DNA from: Desertimonas sp963733085
GTDB taxonomy: Bacteria; Actinomycetota; Acidimicrobiia; Acidimicrobiales; Ilumatobacteraceae
NCBI GenBank assembly: GCA_963733085.1
Contig: CAVTBY010000010.1
Span: forward strand, 806,001-870,000
DNA length: 64,000 nucleotides
Reading direction: 5' to 3'
Shown here piece by piece: positions 38,702 to 47,095 of this stretch. A model generated the notes under the pieces. The model searched no databases, was not told the origin of the DNA, and saw only the letters and a list, made by a program, of their open reading frames with translations. Each line of letters begins with the position of its first letter. The stretch's first letter is position 1. The translations under genes and the position numbers were made by a program.

Positions 38702-38743
38702 TGTAAGCACTTACATGTAAGCACTTACCGCACGAGCGGTCAA
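38702..38743 (-). promoter_or_regulatory. LacI-type promoter with two tandem operators
   Basis: Two adjacent near-palindromes TGTAAGCACTTACA (38702-38715) and TGTAAGCACTTACC (38716-38729) fit the AAGCGCTT-like operator form of the LacI family. On the minus strand, a -35 box TTGACC (38738-38743) and a -10 box TTACAT (38715-38720) are 17 bp apart, so the -10 box spans the operator junction and repressor binding would block it. Confidence 0.75.
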
Positions 38744-38846
38744 CGAATCGTGACCGTGGCATTGATCCGTCAACCGGTGCGAGCGAGTGAGCGCCAGCGA
38801 ACGAGCGGTCACAAGCGGCCTGCGTGGCCGGGGAACGCAATGAACG

Positions 38847-39737
38847 TCAGGCTGCAGCGCGGAACGTGTCGATGAACGCGCTGTAGCGGGCGGCAATGTC
38901 CGACCGGGCGGACGCCGCATCGATCTCGATCCGATCGTGAGCGAGCACGGCGTCGGCCCAGATGCTGCGCCCGACGGCGAATCCCGAATAGCCACCGGAG
39001 GCTGCGGCCGTAAGCCACCGATTGACCGTTTCCGTGCCCGCTCCGGCCCCGAGGACGACAACGCCGGTGCGGTCACGGCCGTCCCGCCGCGCTGCGTCGG
39101 CGATCGCCGCGCAGCCGTCCGGGTCGGCGACCCCCTCGACCTTCCACACGTCGGGGGCGACTCCGGCGTCCTGGATCTGGGTGATCGCCTCGACCACGAG
39201 GCGCGATCGGACGGTCACCTCGAGCTGCTCGGCCGTCGACTCCGATCGCTCGGCGTCGGAATACGGGGTGAGCAACTCGAGCAGGAACCCGGCCGGACTG
39301 GCTGCGCATGCGTCGCTGATCTCGCCGAGTCGTTCGAGCTGGGTGGCGACGTCGTCCGGATCTCCGTCGGCGCGATGGCGGATCAACACCTTGACGAAAT
39401 CCGGCGGGTCAGCCGCAAGCCGATCTCGCCAGTCGTCATGCTCGAAGCCGAGCAGGGCCTGTCCGCTGCGCTCGATTGCCAGGGCGACAGCGACGCCGGT
39501 TCGTCGCGCGGTCGCGATGGCTGCACCGCCGTAGTGATCGTCGATCAGGATGCCGAGATTGCCGGACTCGCCGCGTCGCGCCTCGGCCACGTCGCCGAGC
39601 GCTTCGGCGACGAGGGCCTTCGCCCGTGACAGCCTTTCGAAATCGCGTCCGCTCACCGGCCCATCCATGTCGAATAGTCGCTCGAAGGAACGCCGGTGGT
39701 CGACGGCCAGTAGGAACAGGTCGTCGGCTCCTGTCAC
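38847..39737 (-). CDS. DUF2090 aldolase-like protein (IolC C-terminal domain type), stand-alone
   Basis: 296 residues. The sequence LFLLAVDHRRSFERLFDMDG, GILIDDHYGGAAIATARRTG, DFVKVLIRHRADGDP, PDVWKVEGVADPDGCAAIAD matches the DUF2090 TIM barrel that is fused to the kinase in some IolC proteins and is regarded as 2-deoxy-5-keto-gluconate 6-phosphate aldolase-like. The Lys in WKVEG is the likely Schiff-base residue. GTG 39737 overlaps the stop of the upstream aldolase gene, giving coupled translation. Its true substrate is unknown; no inositol dehydrogenase genes are nearby. Confidence 0.75.
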   Translation of the reverse strand: MTGADDLFLLAVDHRRSFERLFDMDGPVSGRDFERLSRAKALVAEALGDVAEARRGESGNLGILIDDHYGGAAIATARRTGVAVALAIERSGQALLGFEHDDWRDRLAADPPDFVKVLIRHRADGDPDDVATQLERLGEISDACAASPAGFLLELLTPYSDAERSESTAEQLEVTVRSRLVVEAITQIQDAGVAPDVWKVEGVADPDGCAAIADAARRDGRDRTGVVVLGAGAGTETVNRWLTAAASGGYSGFAVGRSIWADAVLAHDRIEIDAASARSDIAARYSAFIDTFRAAA

Positions 39738-40555
39738 GAAAGCGCCGCGGCTGCGCTGTCGGTCGACGCGTCGTCGTGGATCAACGCCTTGAGCGCCGCC
39801 GCCATCGCCGTCGGTCGCTCGTGCTGAAAGATGTTGCGGCCGAACACCACGCCGGCGGCGCCGCAGTCGAGGAGGTGACGGGTCAACTTGAGCACCTCGA
39901 GGTCGTCCCCTTTGGAGCCACCGCGGGCGAGGTACGGGACGTCGCCGCATACCCGGATCGCCCGTCGCATCGACGATTCGCTCGGGAGGATCCCGGCCTT
40001 GACGATGTCGGCGCCGGCCTCGACGGCCTGACGCACGAGCGGCACGAGGCGCTCCTCGTCGGCAACGTCGTGATACTCGCCGTCGCGGCGCTCGAACGGG
40101 ATCGGCTCGACCATCAGCGGGAGTCCGAAGCGCTCGCACTGCGCCTTGGCCGCGAAGACGTTGCGCAAACAGGACTGGCGCACGGCCGGGTCGTCGTCGG
40201 CATCGAGCAGGTTGATCAGCAGCGCGGCGGCGTCGAGGCGGATGGCACGGAGGGCGGCGTCGTCGACGATGTCGCTCTCGGCGCGGTCCGGCGATCGGTA
40301 GAGGTTGGTCACGTCGCCGCGCACGGTGAGGGCCGGGAGCGCCCGCCCTTCGATCCCGGCGAGGAGGCGGGCCTGACCGGCCGACATCAACACACCGTCG
40401 GGGCCGACGGCGGTGACGGAGTCGAGCACGGCCGGCAGATCTTCGATCGCCGTGAGGTCGCTGGGCACGGCGAAGAATGCGTGGTCGAGGGCGACGACGA
40501 AGCTCCGTCCCGACTTCGGTTGCAGCAGTCGGCGTAGACGGATGGGGTGGGGCAT
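39734..40555 (-). CDS. Class I aldolase, DeoC/LacD/FbaB family
   Basis: 273 residues from ATG 40555; an upstream ATG at 40588 lies inside the operator and is less likely. Motifs: SFVVALDHAFFAVPSD, PLMVEPIPFERRDGEYHDV, GADIVKAGILPSE (likely Schiff-base Lys) and YLARGGSKGDDLEVLKLTR. These fit archaeal-type class I fructose-bisphosphate aldolase and tagatose-bisphosphate aldolase relatives. Together with the divergent PfkB kinase it could cleave a ketohexose bisphosphate. It is the first gene of a two-gene unit with the DUF2090 gene. Confidence 0.85.
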   Translation of the reverse strand: MPHPIRLRRLLQPKSGRSFVVALDHAFFAVPSDLTAIEDLPAVLDSVTAVGPDGVLMSAGQARLLAGIEGRALPALTVRGDVTNLYRSPDRAESDIVDDAALRAIRLDAAALLINLLDADDDPAVRQSCLRNVFAAKAQCERFGLPLMVEPIPFERRDGEYHDVADEERLVPLVRQAVEAGADIVKAGILPSESSMRRAIRVCGDVPYLARGGSKGDDLEVLKLTRHLLDCGAAGVVFGRNIFQHERPTAMAAALKALIHDDASTDSAAAALS

Positions 40556-40581
40556 CGGCGGATCCTTCCTCGACGGACGTC

Positions 40582-40616
40582 TTGACATCGATGTCAGAAT
40601 GTGACATCGATGTCAA
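40582..40616. promoter_or_regulatory. Divergent promoter with two perfect TGACATCGATGTCA operators
   Basis: Perfect 14 bp palindromes occur at 40583-40596 and 40602-40615, 19 bp centre to centre, each with the central CG usual for LacI-family sites. The outer edges form TTGACA on both strands (40582-40587 and, reverse, 40611-40616), usable as -35 boxes for divergent transcription of the aldolase and kinase genes. The likely binder is the LacI protein encoded at 41623. Confidence 0.7.
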
Positions 40617-40645
40617 GCCGGCGTCGGAAAGGGGGACCCGGGCGC

Positions 40646-41626
40646 ATGCTCGTCGTTGGCCTCAACCAGACGATCGACCGCACGATCCGGCTTCCCGTCT
40701 TGGCCGCCGGCCACGTGCTGCGCGCCGGTGACGTCGCGGTCACGCCAGGCGGCAAAGCGGTCAACGTCTGCCGGGCCGCGATCACGCTCGGCGCGCCGGC
40801 CCGCCTCGTCGGCCCGTTCCCCGGCCGGCTCGGCGGCGTTGCCGTCGCCATGCTCGAAGCCGAAGGGCTGCCCGTGACGCCCGTGCCGGTCAGTGGCGAG
40901 TTGCGCGGCACGACCGTTGTCATCGAGGCGGACGGGCGAACGACGGTGATCAATGAGCCAGGCCCACCGCTCAGCGACGCTGAGTGGCACGACGTCGTCG
41001 ACGCCGTGGCCGCGGCGACCGACCGCGATACCTACGTCGCGATCAGTGGCAGTGCTCCGCCCGGCACGGTTGCCGGCGCCCACCGCACGCTCATCGACTT
41101 GGTCCACGAGCGCGGCGGCCTTGTCGCCGTCGACGTCACCGCCGGGCGCCTGATCGACGCGGCCACTGCCGGCGCCGATCTCGTGAGTCCCAACCTCGCC
41201 GAAGCCGAGCAGGCTCTCGGTATGGAGCCTGCGACATCAGCGGGTGAGTCCGGGGAGGCGGTCGATGTCGACCATCTCGACGGCGCCGAGGTCGCGGCCC
41301 GGTCGCGGGTGGCGGCCGAGGCGTTGGTCGACGCCGGGGCTGTTGCCGCACTCGTGTCGGCAGGCCGTCACGGTGTCGCCTGCCGGTCGGCCTCCGTCGA
41401 CGCGTTCGTTCCCGCTCCCACCGTCGATGTCGCCAATCCAATCGGCGCCGGCGACGCTCTGCTCGGCGCCACCCTCGTCGCCCTCGGACGCGGCCGTTCG
41501 CTGGAGGATGCCGTCGCCGACGGTGTCTCGTACGCCGCCGCGTCGGTCGCCCACCCGGTCGCCGGCTACGCCGACCCGGCCCTCGTTGATGAGCTCAGCG
41601 CCGGCCGCGCAGTGGTTGACCGGTGA
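40646..41626 (+). CDS. PfkB-family sugar (phosphate) kinase, 1-phosphofructokinase/LacC-like
   Basis: 326 residues from ATG 40646, with a Shine-Dalgarno AAAGGGGGA about 9 nt upstream. It starts MLVVGLNQTIDRTIRLP and has VTPGGKAVNVCRAAITLGAP and the PfkB signature NPIGAGDALLGATLVALGRG with the catalytic Asp. The N-terminus resembles the FruK/LacC group, which phosphorylates ketohexose phosphates. An aldolase gene is divergent from it and shares the operator region. It overlaps the LacI gene by 4 bp (GTGA). Confidence 0.85.
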   Translation: MLVVGLNQTIDRTIRLPVLAAGHVLRAGDVAVTPGGKAVNVCRAAITLGAPARLVGPFPGRLGGVAVAMLEAEGLPVTPVPVSGELRGTTVVIEADGRTTVINEPGPPLSDAEWHDVVDAVAAATDRDTYVAISGSAPPGTVAGAHRTLIDLVHERGGLVAVDVTAGRLIDAATAGADLVSPNLAEAEQALGMEPATSAGESGEAVDVDHLDGAEVAARSRVAAEALVDAGAVAALVSAGRHGVACRSASVDAFVPAPTVDVANPIGAGDALLGATLVALGRGRSLEDAVADGVSYAAASVAHPVAGYADPALVDELSAGRAVVDR

Positions 41627-42645
41627 ACGCCGGCCCTGCTCCGAGCCGGCGGGCGCCGACGGCGAGCGACGTCGCCGGTCTCGCCGGTGTCTCCCCGAAG
41701 ACGGTGTACCGCGCCCTCAACAACGAGGGCAACGTGCGCCCGGACAAGGTCGCCAGGGTCCGCCGGGCTGCCGCCGAGCTCGGCTTCCGGCCAAATGAGT
41801 TCGCCCGCCTGCTGCGCAGTCGCGGCGTGGCGTCGATGGTCGGTGTCGTCACGGCAAGCGTCGGCGATCCGTTCTGGACCGGCGTGTTGCAGGGGGTGGA
41901 GTCGGCGATCGGCGGCGGCGACCGCTTCATTCTCTCGGCATCGACGCGGGACCGCTCCGACCGCGAGCCGGAGATCGTTGCGGCGATGGTCGAACGGCGG
42001 GTGATGGCGCTGCTCGTCGTTCCGACCGCGGTCGACCAGTCGTATCTCGGCGGGATCGTGGCTGACGGGACTCCGGTTGTGTGCCTCGACCGTCCCGCCG
42101 TCGGCGCTGCTGTCGACGCGGTCGTTGCCGACGACATTGACGGCGTGCGGCGCGGCATGAGCCTGCTCCTCGCCCAGGGCCACCGCCGCATCGCCTTCAT
42201 GGGAACGAGCTCGATCTACACGACAGGGCAGCGGATCGAGGGCTACCGCCAGGCGCTCGTCGGCGCCGGCATCGACTACGACGACGAATTGGTCCATGCC
42301 GCGATCATCGAGCAGGCGGACGCCGATCGGGCGGTCGACGCTCTGCTCGCCCTCGCCAACCCTCCGACCGCCGTCTTCTCCGCCAACGTCAGCACGTCGG
42401 TCGCGCTGCTGGCCCAGCTGCGCCCGCGGCAGTGGTCGCCGGCGATCGTCGCCTTCAGTGACTTCGACGCAGCCCGAATCCACGACCCAACGGTCACCGT
42501 CGTCGACAACGACCCGATCGAGCTGGGCCGGCGCGGCGCCGAGCTGGCGCTCGAACGGCTCGACGGCTACCGCGGTCCGCCCCGCCTCGTGCACATCGAC
42601 ACCCCGATCATCGAGCGAGAGAGTCACCTGGTCGGTCCTTCATGA
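41623..42645 (+). CDS. LacI-family regulator (catabolic cluster)
   Basis: 340 residues from GTG 41623. The helix-turn-helix is TASDVAGLAGVSPKTVYRAL, followed by VRPDKVARVRRAAAELGFRP, and the sensor domain has VGVVTASVGDPFWTGVLQGV and RRIAFMGTSSIYTTGQRIEG. It is translationally coupled to the kinase gene and to manA (4 bp overlaps). It most likely recognises the paired palindromes at 40583-40615 and thereby controls both divergent arms. Confidence 0.9.
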   Translation: MNAGPAPSRRAPTASDVAGLAGVSPKTVYRALNNEGNVRPDKVARVRRAAAELGFRPNEFARLLRSRGVASMVGVVTASVGDPFWTGVLQGVESAIGGGDRFILSASTRDRSDREPEIVAAMVERRVMALLVVPTAVDQSYLGGIVADGTPVVCLDRPAVGAAVDAVVADDIDGVRRGMSLLLAQGHRRIAFMGTSSIYTTGQRIEGYRQALVGAGIDYDDELVHAAIIEQADADRAVDALLALANPPTAVFSANVSTSVALLAQLRPRQWSPAIVAFSDFDAARIHDPTVTVVDNDPIELGRRGAELALERLDGYRGPPRLVHIDTPIIERESHLVGPS

Positions 42646-43715
42646 CAGCGCTGACTCCGCAACCGCATGTTCTGTCGCCCAACGTGATCGAGCACTTCTA
42701 CCGCGGCGGCGAACGCATCGCCGCCCTGCGCGGGACAGAGTCGCCGGCATCACGCGGCGAACCGCTGCGCCGCCCCGAGGAATGGCTGGCCTCGACCGTC
42801 ACGAGATGGGGCACCGACGGCTCGGGGCTCACCGAGCTAGACGGATTCGGGATGCTCGCCGAGCTCGTCGCCGCCGACCCGGACGGCTGGCTCGGCGCCG
42901 GCCACGTCGCCCGCTGGGGGTCGTCGCCGGCGCTGCTCGTCAAGCTCCTCGACGCCGGGCAACGGCTGCCCGTGCACGTTCACCCCAACCGCCGCTTCGC
43001 CACGGAGCACCTTGGCTGCCCGTTCGGCAAGACCGAGGCATGGGTCGTGCTCGATGCACCGGCAGACGGCGGAACCGTGTTCGTCGGGACCACTCGGCCG
43101 GTTCGCCGTGACGAGTGGGCCGAGCTGGTCGATGGACAGGCGGTCGACTCGATGCTCGAGCTGCTCCATCCGATTCGCGTCAACGCCGGCGACGGTGTCC
43201 TCGTGCCGGCGTCGACCCCGCACTGCATCGATACCGGTGTGTTCATCGTCGAGCTGCAGGAGCCGACCGATTTCTCCGTGCTGTTGGAGTGGGACGGTTT
43301 CGACATCGACGGGCGAGCGGATGGTCATCTCGGGCTCGGCTTCGATGTCGCTCTCGCTGCCGTGCGCACCGACGCGCTGAAAGCTTCGGACCTTGACCGG
43401 CTCGTCCGACGGGCGGCGGCGGAGCCCGGTACGGCACGGTCGTTGTTGCCCGCCGGCGCCGATCCCTATTTCCGGGCCTGGGCGGTCGGCACCACCGCCG
43501 CCGCCGTCACCGTCCCGGCCGCGTTCTCTGTCGTCGTCGTCACGGATGGAGCAGGCACGCTGCGCTGGGCCAGCGGTCACTCGACGGTCACGCGCGGCGA
43601 CGCCCTCGTCGTCCCGTACGCCGCCGGTGCGCTGACGTTCGACGGTGATGTGACAGCCGTCGTCGCCCAACCGCCCGCACCTGACGTTCCCGAGCCAATC
43701 GAGGTTCGGGTGTGA
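42642..43715 (+). CDS. manA: Class I mannose-6-phosphate isomerase-like protein
   Basis: 357 residues, with cupin-fold motifs: LLVKLLDAGQRLPVHVHPNR (zinc-binding histidines), PFGKTEAWVVLDA (zinc-binding Glu) and VLVPASTPHCIDTG (third His), then a second small beta domain. It interconverts mannose 6-phosphate and fructose 6-phosphate in classical members; here the cluster suggests another aldose/ketose phosphate pair is possible. The start overlaps the LacI stop (ATGA). Confidence 0.85.
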   Translation: MTALTPQPHVLSPNVIEHFYRGGERIAALRGTESPASRGEPLRRPEEWLASTVTRWGTDGSGLTELDGFGMLAELVAADPDGWLGAGHVARWGSSPALLVKLLDAGQRLPVHVHPNRRFATEHLGCPFGKTEAWVVLDAPADGGTVFVGTTRPVRRDEWAELVDGQAVDSMLELLHPIRVNAGDGVLVPASTPHCIDTGVFIVELQEPTDFSVLLEWDGFDIDGRADGHLGLGFDVALAAVRTDALKASDLDRLVRRAAAEPGTARSLLPAGADPYFRAWAVGTTAAAVTVPAAFSVVVVTDGAGTLRWASGHSTVTRGDALVVPYAAGALTFDGDVTAVVAQPPAPDVPEPIEVRV

Positions 43716-43818
43716 GCGAGCGAGTCTTCGAGCGAGCGAACCAGAACTGCGGCGCCATTAGCTCAGTGGCGCACCGCCCGTCGCCGCCGGCGATCGACCA
43801 CGTGGCCATGGTGCGCCA
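43716..43818 (+). promoter_or_regulatory. Spacer before the FGGY kinase with hairpin and -10 box
   Basis: It contains GAGCGAGC-type short repeats (43717-43738), an inverted repeat GCGCCA-N9-TGGCGC (43752-43772), and CATGGT (43807-43812) exactly 6 nt before ATG 43819. The kinase therefore probably has its own leaderless promoter. Confidence 0.5.
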
Positions 43819-45126
43819 ATGAGCGGGCCGGGCAGTCTCGTGGGCATCGACGTCGGCTCGACCCGGGTGAAGGCCGTCATCGTCGATCTGGCCGGTCGGG
43901 AGCTGGCGTCGGCCGCCGCCGAGACTCCGTGGGTCGTGCACGGCCACGCGATCGAGATGGACGCGGTGTCGTTGCTGCGGACGGTTCAGACCGTCATCGC
44001 TCGCGCGGTCAAAGAGCTCGCAGACGATGATCGTGTCATCGGCCTCGGCGTGACGAGTGTCGGCGAGTCGGGCGTGCTCCTCGATCGGCACGGCGAGCCG
44101 GCCGCGCCGGTCATCGCCTGGTACGACCAACGCGGCGACATCGACCTCGTGGCCAAGGAGCTCCCCGACCTCGTCGCACGGACTGGCGTCCGCTTCGACC
44201 CGGTGGCGTCGATCTTCAAGCTGCCGGACCTCCTCCGCCGCGGCGGCGGGGCGCGCTGGCTCAACCTCGCCGAGTGGGTGGTCCACGCCCTCGGCGGCGA
44301 CCAGGTCGCCGAGATGAGCCTCGCCGGGCGCACCGGTCTGTGCGACCTGCACAACGGGATGTGGTGGCCGGATGCGCTCGACTTCCTCGGCGTCGACGAC
44401 ACGTTCCTGCCCGGCGAACCACGGTTCGGCATCGACGGAGCGGGACTCGCGTCGTTCGCACCGATCGCCGGTGCCAGCCTCGCCGTCGCCGGCCACGACC
44501 ATCAGGTCGCCGCCTACGTCGCCGGGGCGATCGAACCGGGCTGCCTGTTCGAGTCGTTGGGCACCGCCGACGCCCTCACGCTCACCGTTCCGGCCCCGCT
44601 CGACGCGGCCACCGTCCTCGGCGCCGCCGACGCCGGAGCAACGGTCGGACGGACCGTCGTCGCCGACCTGCTGATGGTGATGGCCGGCCTGCGCACCGGC
44701 CAGATCCTCGAACGGATCGGCCGCCTCGTCGGCGTGGTCGATCGTGCCGAACGGTTGGCACTGTCAGCCCGTGCCGCCCACAGGGAGCCCGATCCATCGC
44801 TCGAGGTCAGCCTCGCCGACGGGTTGCTGGCAATCACCGGGATCGGCGACGACACCGACGCCGAGGCGTTGTGGCTCGCTGCCGTCGCCGCCGCCGACGA
44901 CCGCACGATGGACCTCGCCGGTCGCTACGCCGAGCTGTTCGGCCCGGCCACCGGCGTCGTCGTCGGCGGCGGCTGGCTCAACGACCCGACCATCGAAGCC
45001 GCGGTTGCGCACCGCTTCCCGAACGCCCGGCGCAGCCGTTTCGGCGAGCCAGGAGCCGTCGGCGCGGCCTGCCTCGCCGGGATCGGTGCGGGCGTGCTCG
45101 ACTCCCCATTCACCGACGCCGCCTGA
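43819..45126 (+). CDS. FGGY-family carbohydrate kinase
   Basis: 435 residues with two actin-like domains: LVGIDVGSTRVKAVIVDLAG (phosphate-1 loop), VIAWYDQRGDIDLVAKELPD, VAGHDHQVAAYVAGAIEPG and the C-terminal ATP-site GVVVGGGWLNDPTIEAAV. Family members phosphorylate pentuloses, hexuloses, glycerol or gluconate; this one is somewhat short and cannot be assigned a substrate from sequence. It is part of the sugar cluster by position, in the same direction as manA. Confidence 0.85.
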   Translation: MSGPGSLVGIDVGSTRVKAVIVDLAGRELASAAAETPWVVHGHAIEMDAVSLLRTVQTVIARAVKELADDDRVIGLGVTSVGESGVLLDRHGEPAAPVIAWYDQRGDIDLVAKELPDLVARTGVRFDPVASIFKLPDLLRRGGGARWLNLAEWVVHALGGDQVAEMSLAGRTGLCDLHNGMWWPDALDFLGVDDTFLPGEPRFGIDGAGLASFAPIAGASLAVAGHDHQVAAYVAGAIEPGCLFESLGTADALTLTVPAPLDAATVLGAADAGATVGRTVVADLLMVMAGLRTGQILERIGRLVGVVDRAERLALSARAAHREPDPSLEVSLADGLLAITGIGDDTDAEALWLAAVAAADDRTMDLAGRYAELFGPATGVVVGGGWLNDPTIEAAVAHRFPNARRSRFGEPGAVGAACLAGIGAGVLDSPFTDAA

Positions 45127-45134
45127 CGACCGAG

Positions 45135-47018
45135 CTACGTCGTGACGAGCTCGGGGACCTCGGGTTCGGGGCGGAACTGGGTGCGGTAGAGGTCGGCGTA
45201 GCGGCCGCCTTCGGCGAGCAGTTCGACGTGGGTGCCGCGCTGGACGATGCGGCCGGCCTCGATGACGAGGATCTGATCGGCGGCGATGATCGTCGACAGG
45301 CGGTGGGCGATCACCAGCGCCGTGCGCCCTTCGAGAGCGACCGAGAGTGCAGCCTGGACGTCGGCCTCCGACGTCGAGTCGAGGCTCGACGTCGCCTCGT
45401 CGAGGATGACCACCGGTGGCTTGGCGAGCAGCAACCGAGCGATCGTCAGTCGTTGGCGCTCGCCGCCCGACAGCCGGTAGCCACGCTCACCGACCACCGT
45501 GTCGAGGCCGGCTGGCAGCGACCGCACGAGCGCCTCCAGGCGGGCGCTCCGCAACGCTGCCCACAAGTCGTCGTCGCTCGCCTCCGGGGCGGCGAAACGG
45601 AGGTTCTCGCCGATGCTCTCGTGGAACAGGTGACCGTCCTGGGTGACCACGCCCACCGTCCGTCGCAAGGACTCGAACGTCAACCGGCGGACGTCGACGC
45701 CGCCGATCGATACCGAGCCGGCGTCGACGTCGTACAGCCGCGGGAGCAGTGAGGCGATTGTCGACTTGCCGGCGCCCGACGACCCGACAAGGGCGACGAT
45801 CTCGCCCGGTTCGATGGCGAACGAGACGTCGTGGAGCACCTCGTCGCCGCCACGGGTGTCGAGTGTGGCGACCTCCTCCAGCGAGGCGAGGGAGACCTTG
45901 TCGGCCGTCGGGTAGGCGAAGCTGACGTTGTCAAAGGCGACGCCGACCGGCCCCGGCGGGACGGTCGTCGCGTCGGGCGCCTCGTCGATGAGTGGCTCGA
46001 GATCGAGGACTTCGAAGACCCGCTCGAAGCTCACGAGGGCGGTCATCGCGTCGACGCGAGCGCTCGCCAGCGCGGTGAGTGGCGCGTAGAGCTGGCCGAG
46101 GAGCAGTGCCATCGTCACCACCGTGCCGGCATCGAGGCGATCGTGCACGGCCAGGTAGCCGCCGAGGCCGTAGATCAGGGCGAGGGCGAGCGCCGAGACG
46201 AGAGCGAGGGCGGTGAGGAACACGAACTGGCCCATTGCCGAGCGCACGCCGATGACGGCAACCCGCTCGGCGCGCTGGCCGAACTCGGCCTCCTCACGGC
46301 GTGGGTCCCCGAACAGCTTGACGAGGGTCGCTCCCGGCGCCGAGAAGCGCTCGGTCATCTGCGTCGTCATCGCCGCGTTGTGGCCCGCCGCCTCTCGCTC
46401 GAGCTGGGCGAGCCGCGAACCCATCCGCCGCGCCGGGATCACGAAGATCGGCAGCAGCACCAGCGTCAGCAACGTGATCTGCCAGGAGAGGCGCAGCATG
46501 ACCGCGAGGGTCAGGACGAGGGCGATGACGTTGCTGACGACGCCGGAGAGCGTCCACGTGAACGCCCGCTGCGCGCCAATCACGTCGTTGTTGAGGCGGC
46601 TGACCAACGCCCCGGTCCGCGTGCGCATGAAGAAGGCCACGGGCATCCGCTGCACGTGGGCGAACACGGCCCGGCGCAGGTCGAGGATCACGCCCTCGCC
46701 GATCTTCGCCGACTGCCACCGCTCGGCGAGACCGAAGGCCGCGTCGGCGACGGCGATGATGGCGATCAGCACGGCTAGGGCGACGACGGTGCTGGCATTA
46801 CCGGACGATGTGATCTCGTCGATGACCCGGCCGGCGAGTACTGGCGTGGCGACGGTGAGCAGCGAGCCGATGATGCTGAGCACGATGAACCAGACCAGCG
46901 CCCGGCGGTGCGGCTTGGCGAAGGCGAAGATTCGTCGCAGCGTCTCCCTGCTGACCGTGCGCCGGCGGCGCTCGCCGTGGATGGCGCTCTCCATCGCCAT
47001 CCAGTGGCTGAAGTCCAT
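45135..47018 (-). CDS. ABC exporter with fused membrane and ATPase domains
   Basis: 627 residues from ATG 47018. Six membrane helices lie in residues 40-310 (LVWFIVLSIIGSLLTVATPV onward), followed by the ATPase domain with GSSGAGKST, LSGGERQRL and VILDEATSSLDS. This half-transporter forms homodimers of the MsbA/LmrA multidrug and lipid exporter type. TGCACT 7 nt before the ATG may be a -10 box. It is divergent from recQ and convergent with the FGGY kinase gene. The ORF is intact; the substrate is unknown. Confidence 0.9.
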   Translation of the reverse strand: MDFSHWMAMESAIHGERRRRTVSRETLRRIFAFAKPHRRALVWFIVLSIIGSLLTVATPVLAGRVIDEITSSGNASTVVALAVLIAIIAVADAAFGLAERWQSAKIGEGVILDLRRAVFAHVQRMPVAFFMRTRTGALVSRLNNDVIGAQRAFTWTLSGVVSNVIALVLTLAVMLRLSWQITLLTLVLLPIFVIPARRMGSRLAQLEREAAGHNAAMTTQMTERFSAPGATLVKLFGDPRREEAEFGQRAERVAVIGVRSAMGQFVFLTALALVSALALALIYGLGGYLAVHDRLDAGTVVTMALLLGQLYAPLTALASARVDAMTALVSFERVFEVLDLEPLIDEAPDATTVPPGPVGVAFDNVSFAYPTADKVSLASLEEVATLDTRGGDEVLHDVSFAIEPGEIVALVGSSGAGKSTIASLLPRLYDVDAGSVSIGGVDVRRLTFESLRRTVGVVTQDGHLFHESIGENLRFAAPEASDDDLWAALRSARLEALVRSLPAGLDTVVGERGYRLSGGERQRLTIARLLLAKPPVVILDEATSSLDSTSEADVQAALSVALEGRTALVIAHRLSTIIAADQILVIEAGRIVQRGTHVELLAEGGRYADLYRTQFRPEPEVPELVTT

Positions 47019-47083
47019 CTGCACCAGTGCAAGGATGCCAGTGCAACCGAGCTTGAGGTCAACGAACGAGCGGTGTCGTTGGG

Positions 47084-47089
47084 CACACT
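47084..47089 (+). promoter_or_regulatory. -10 box for leaderless recQ
   Basis: CACACT is followed by 6 nt and GTG 47096. Confidence 0.45.
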
Positions 47090-47095
47090 GCCAGG

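Noticed and set aside
43750..43775. tRNA-like 5' sequence (GCGCCATTAGCTCAGTGG)
   Set aside because: It looks like an acceptor and D-arm start, but there is no anticodon stem or GTTCGAATC T-arm after it; the bases fit a simple GCGCCA/TGGCGC hairpin.
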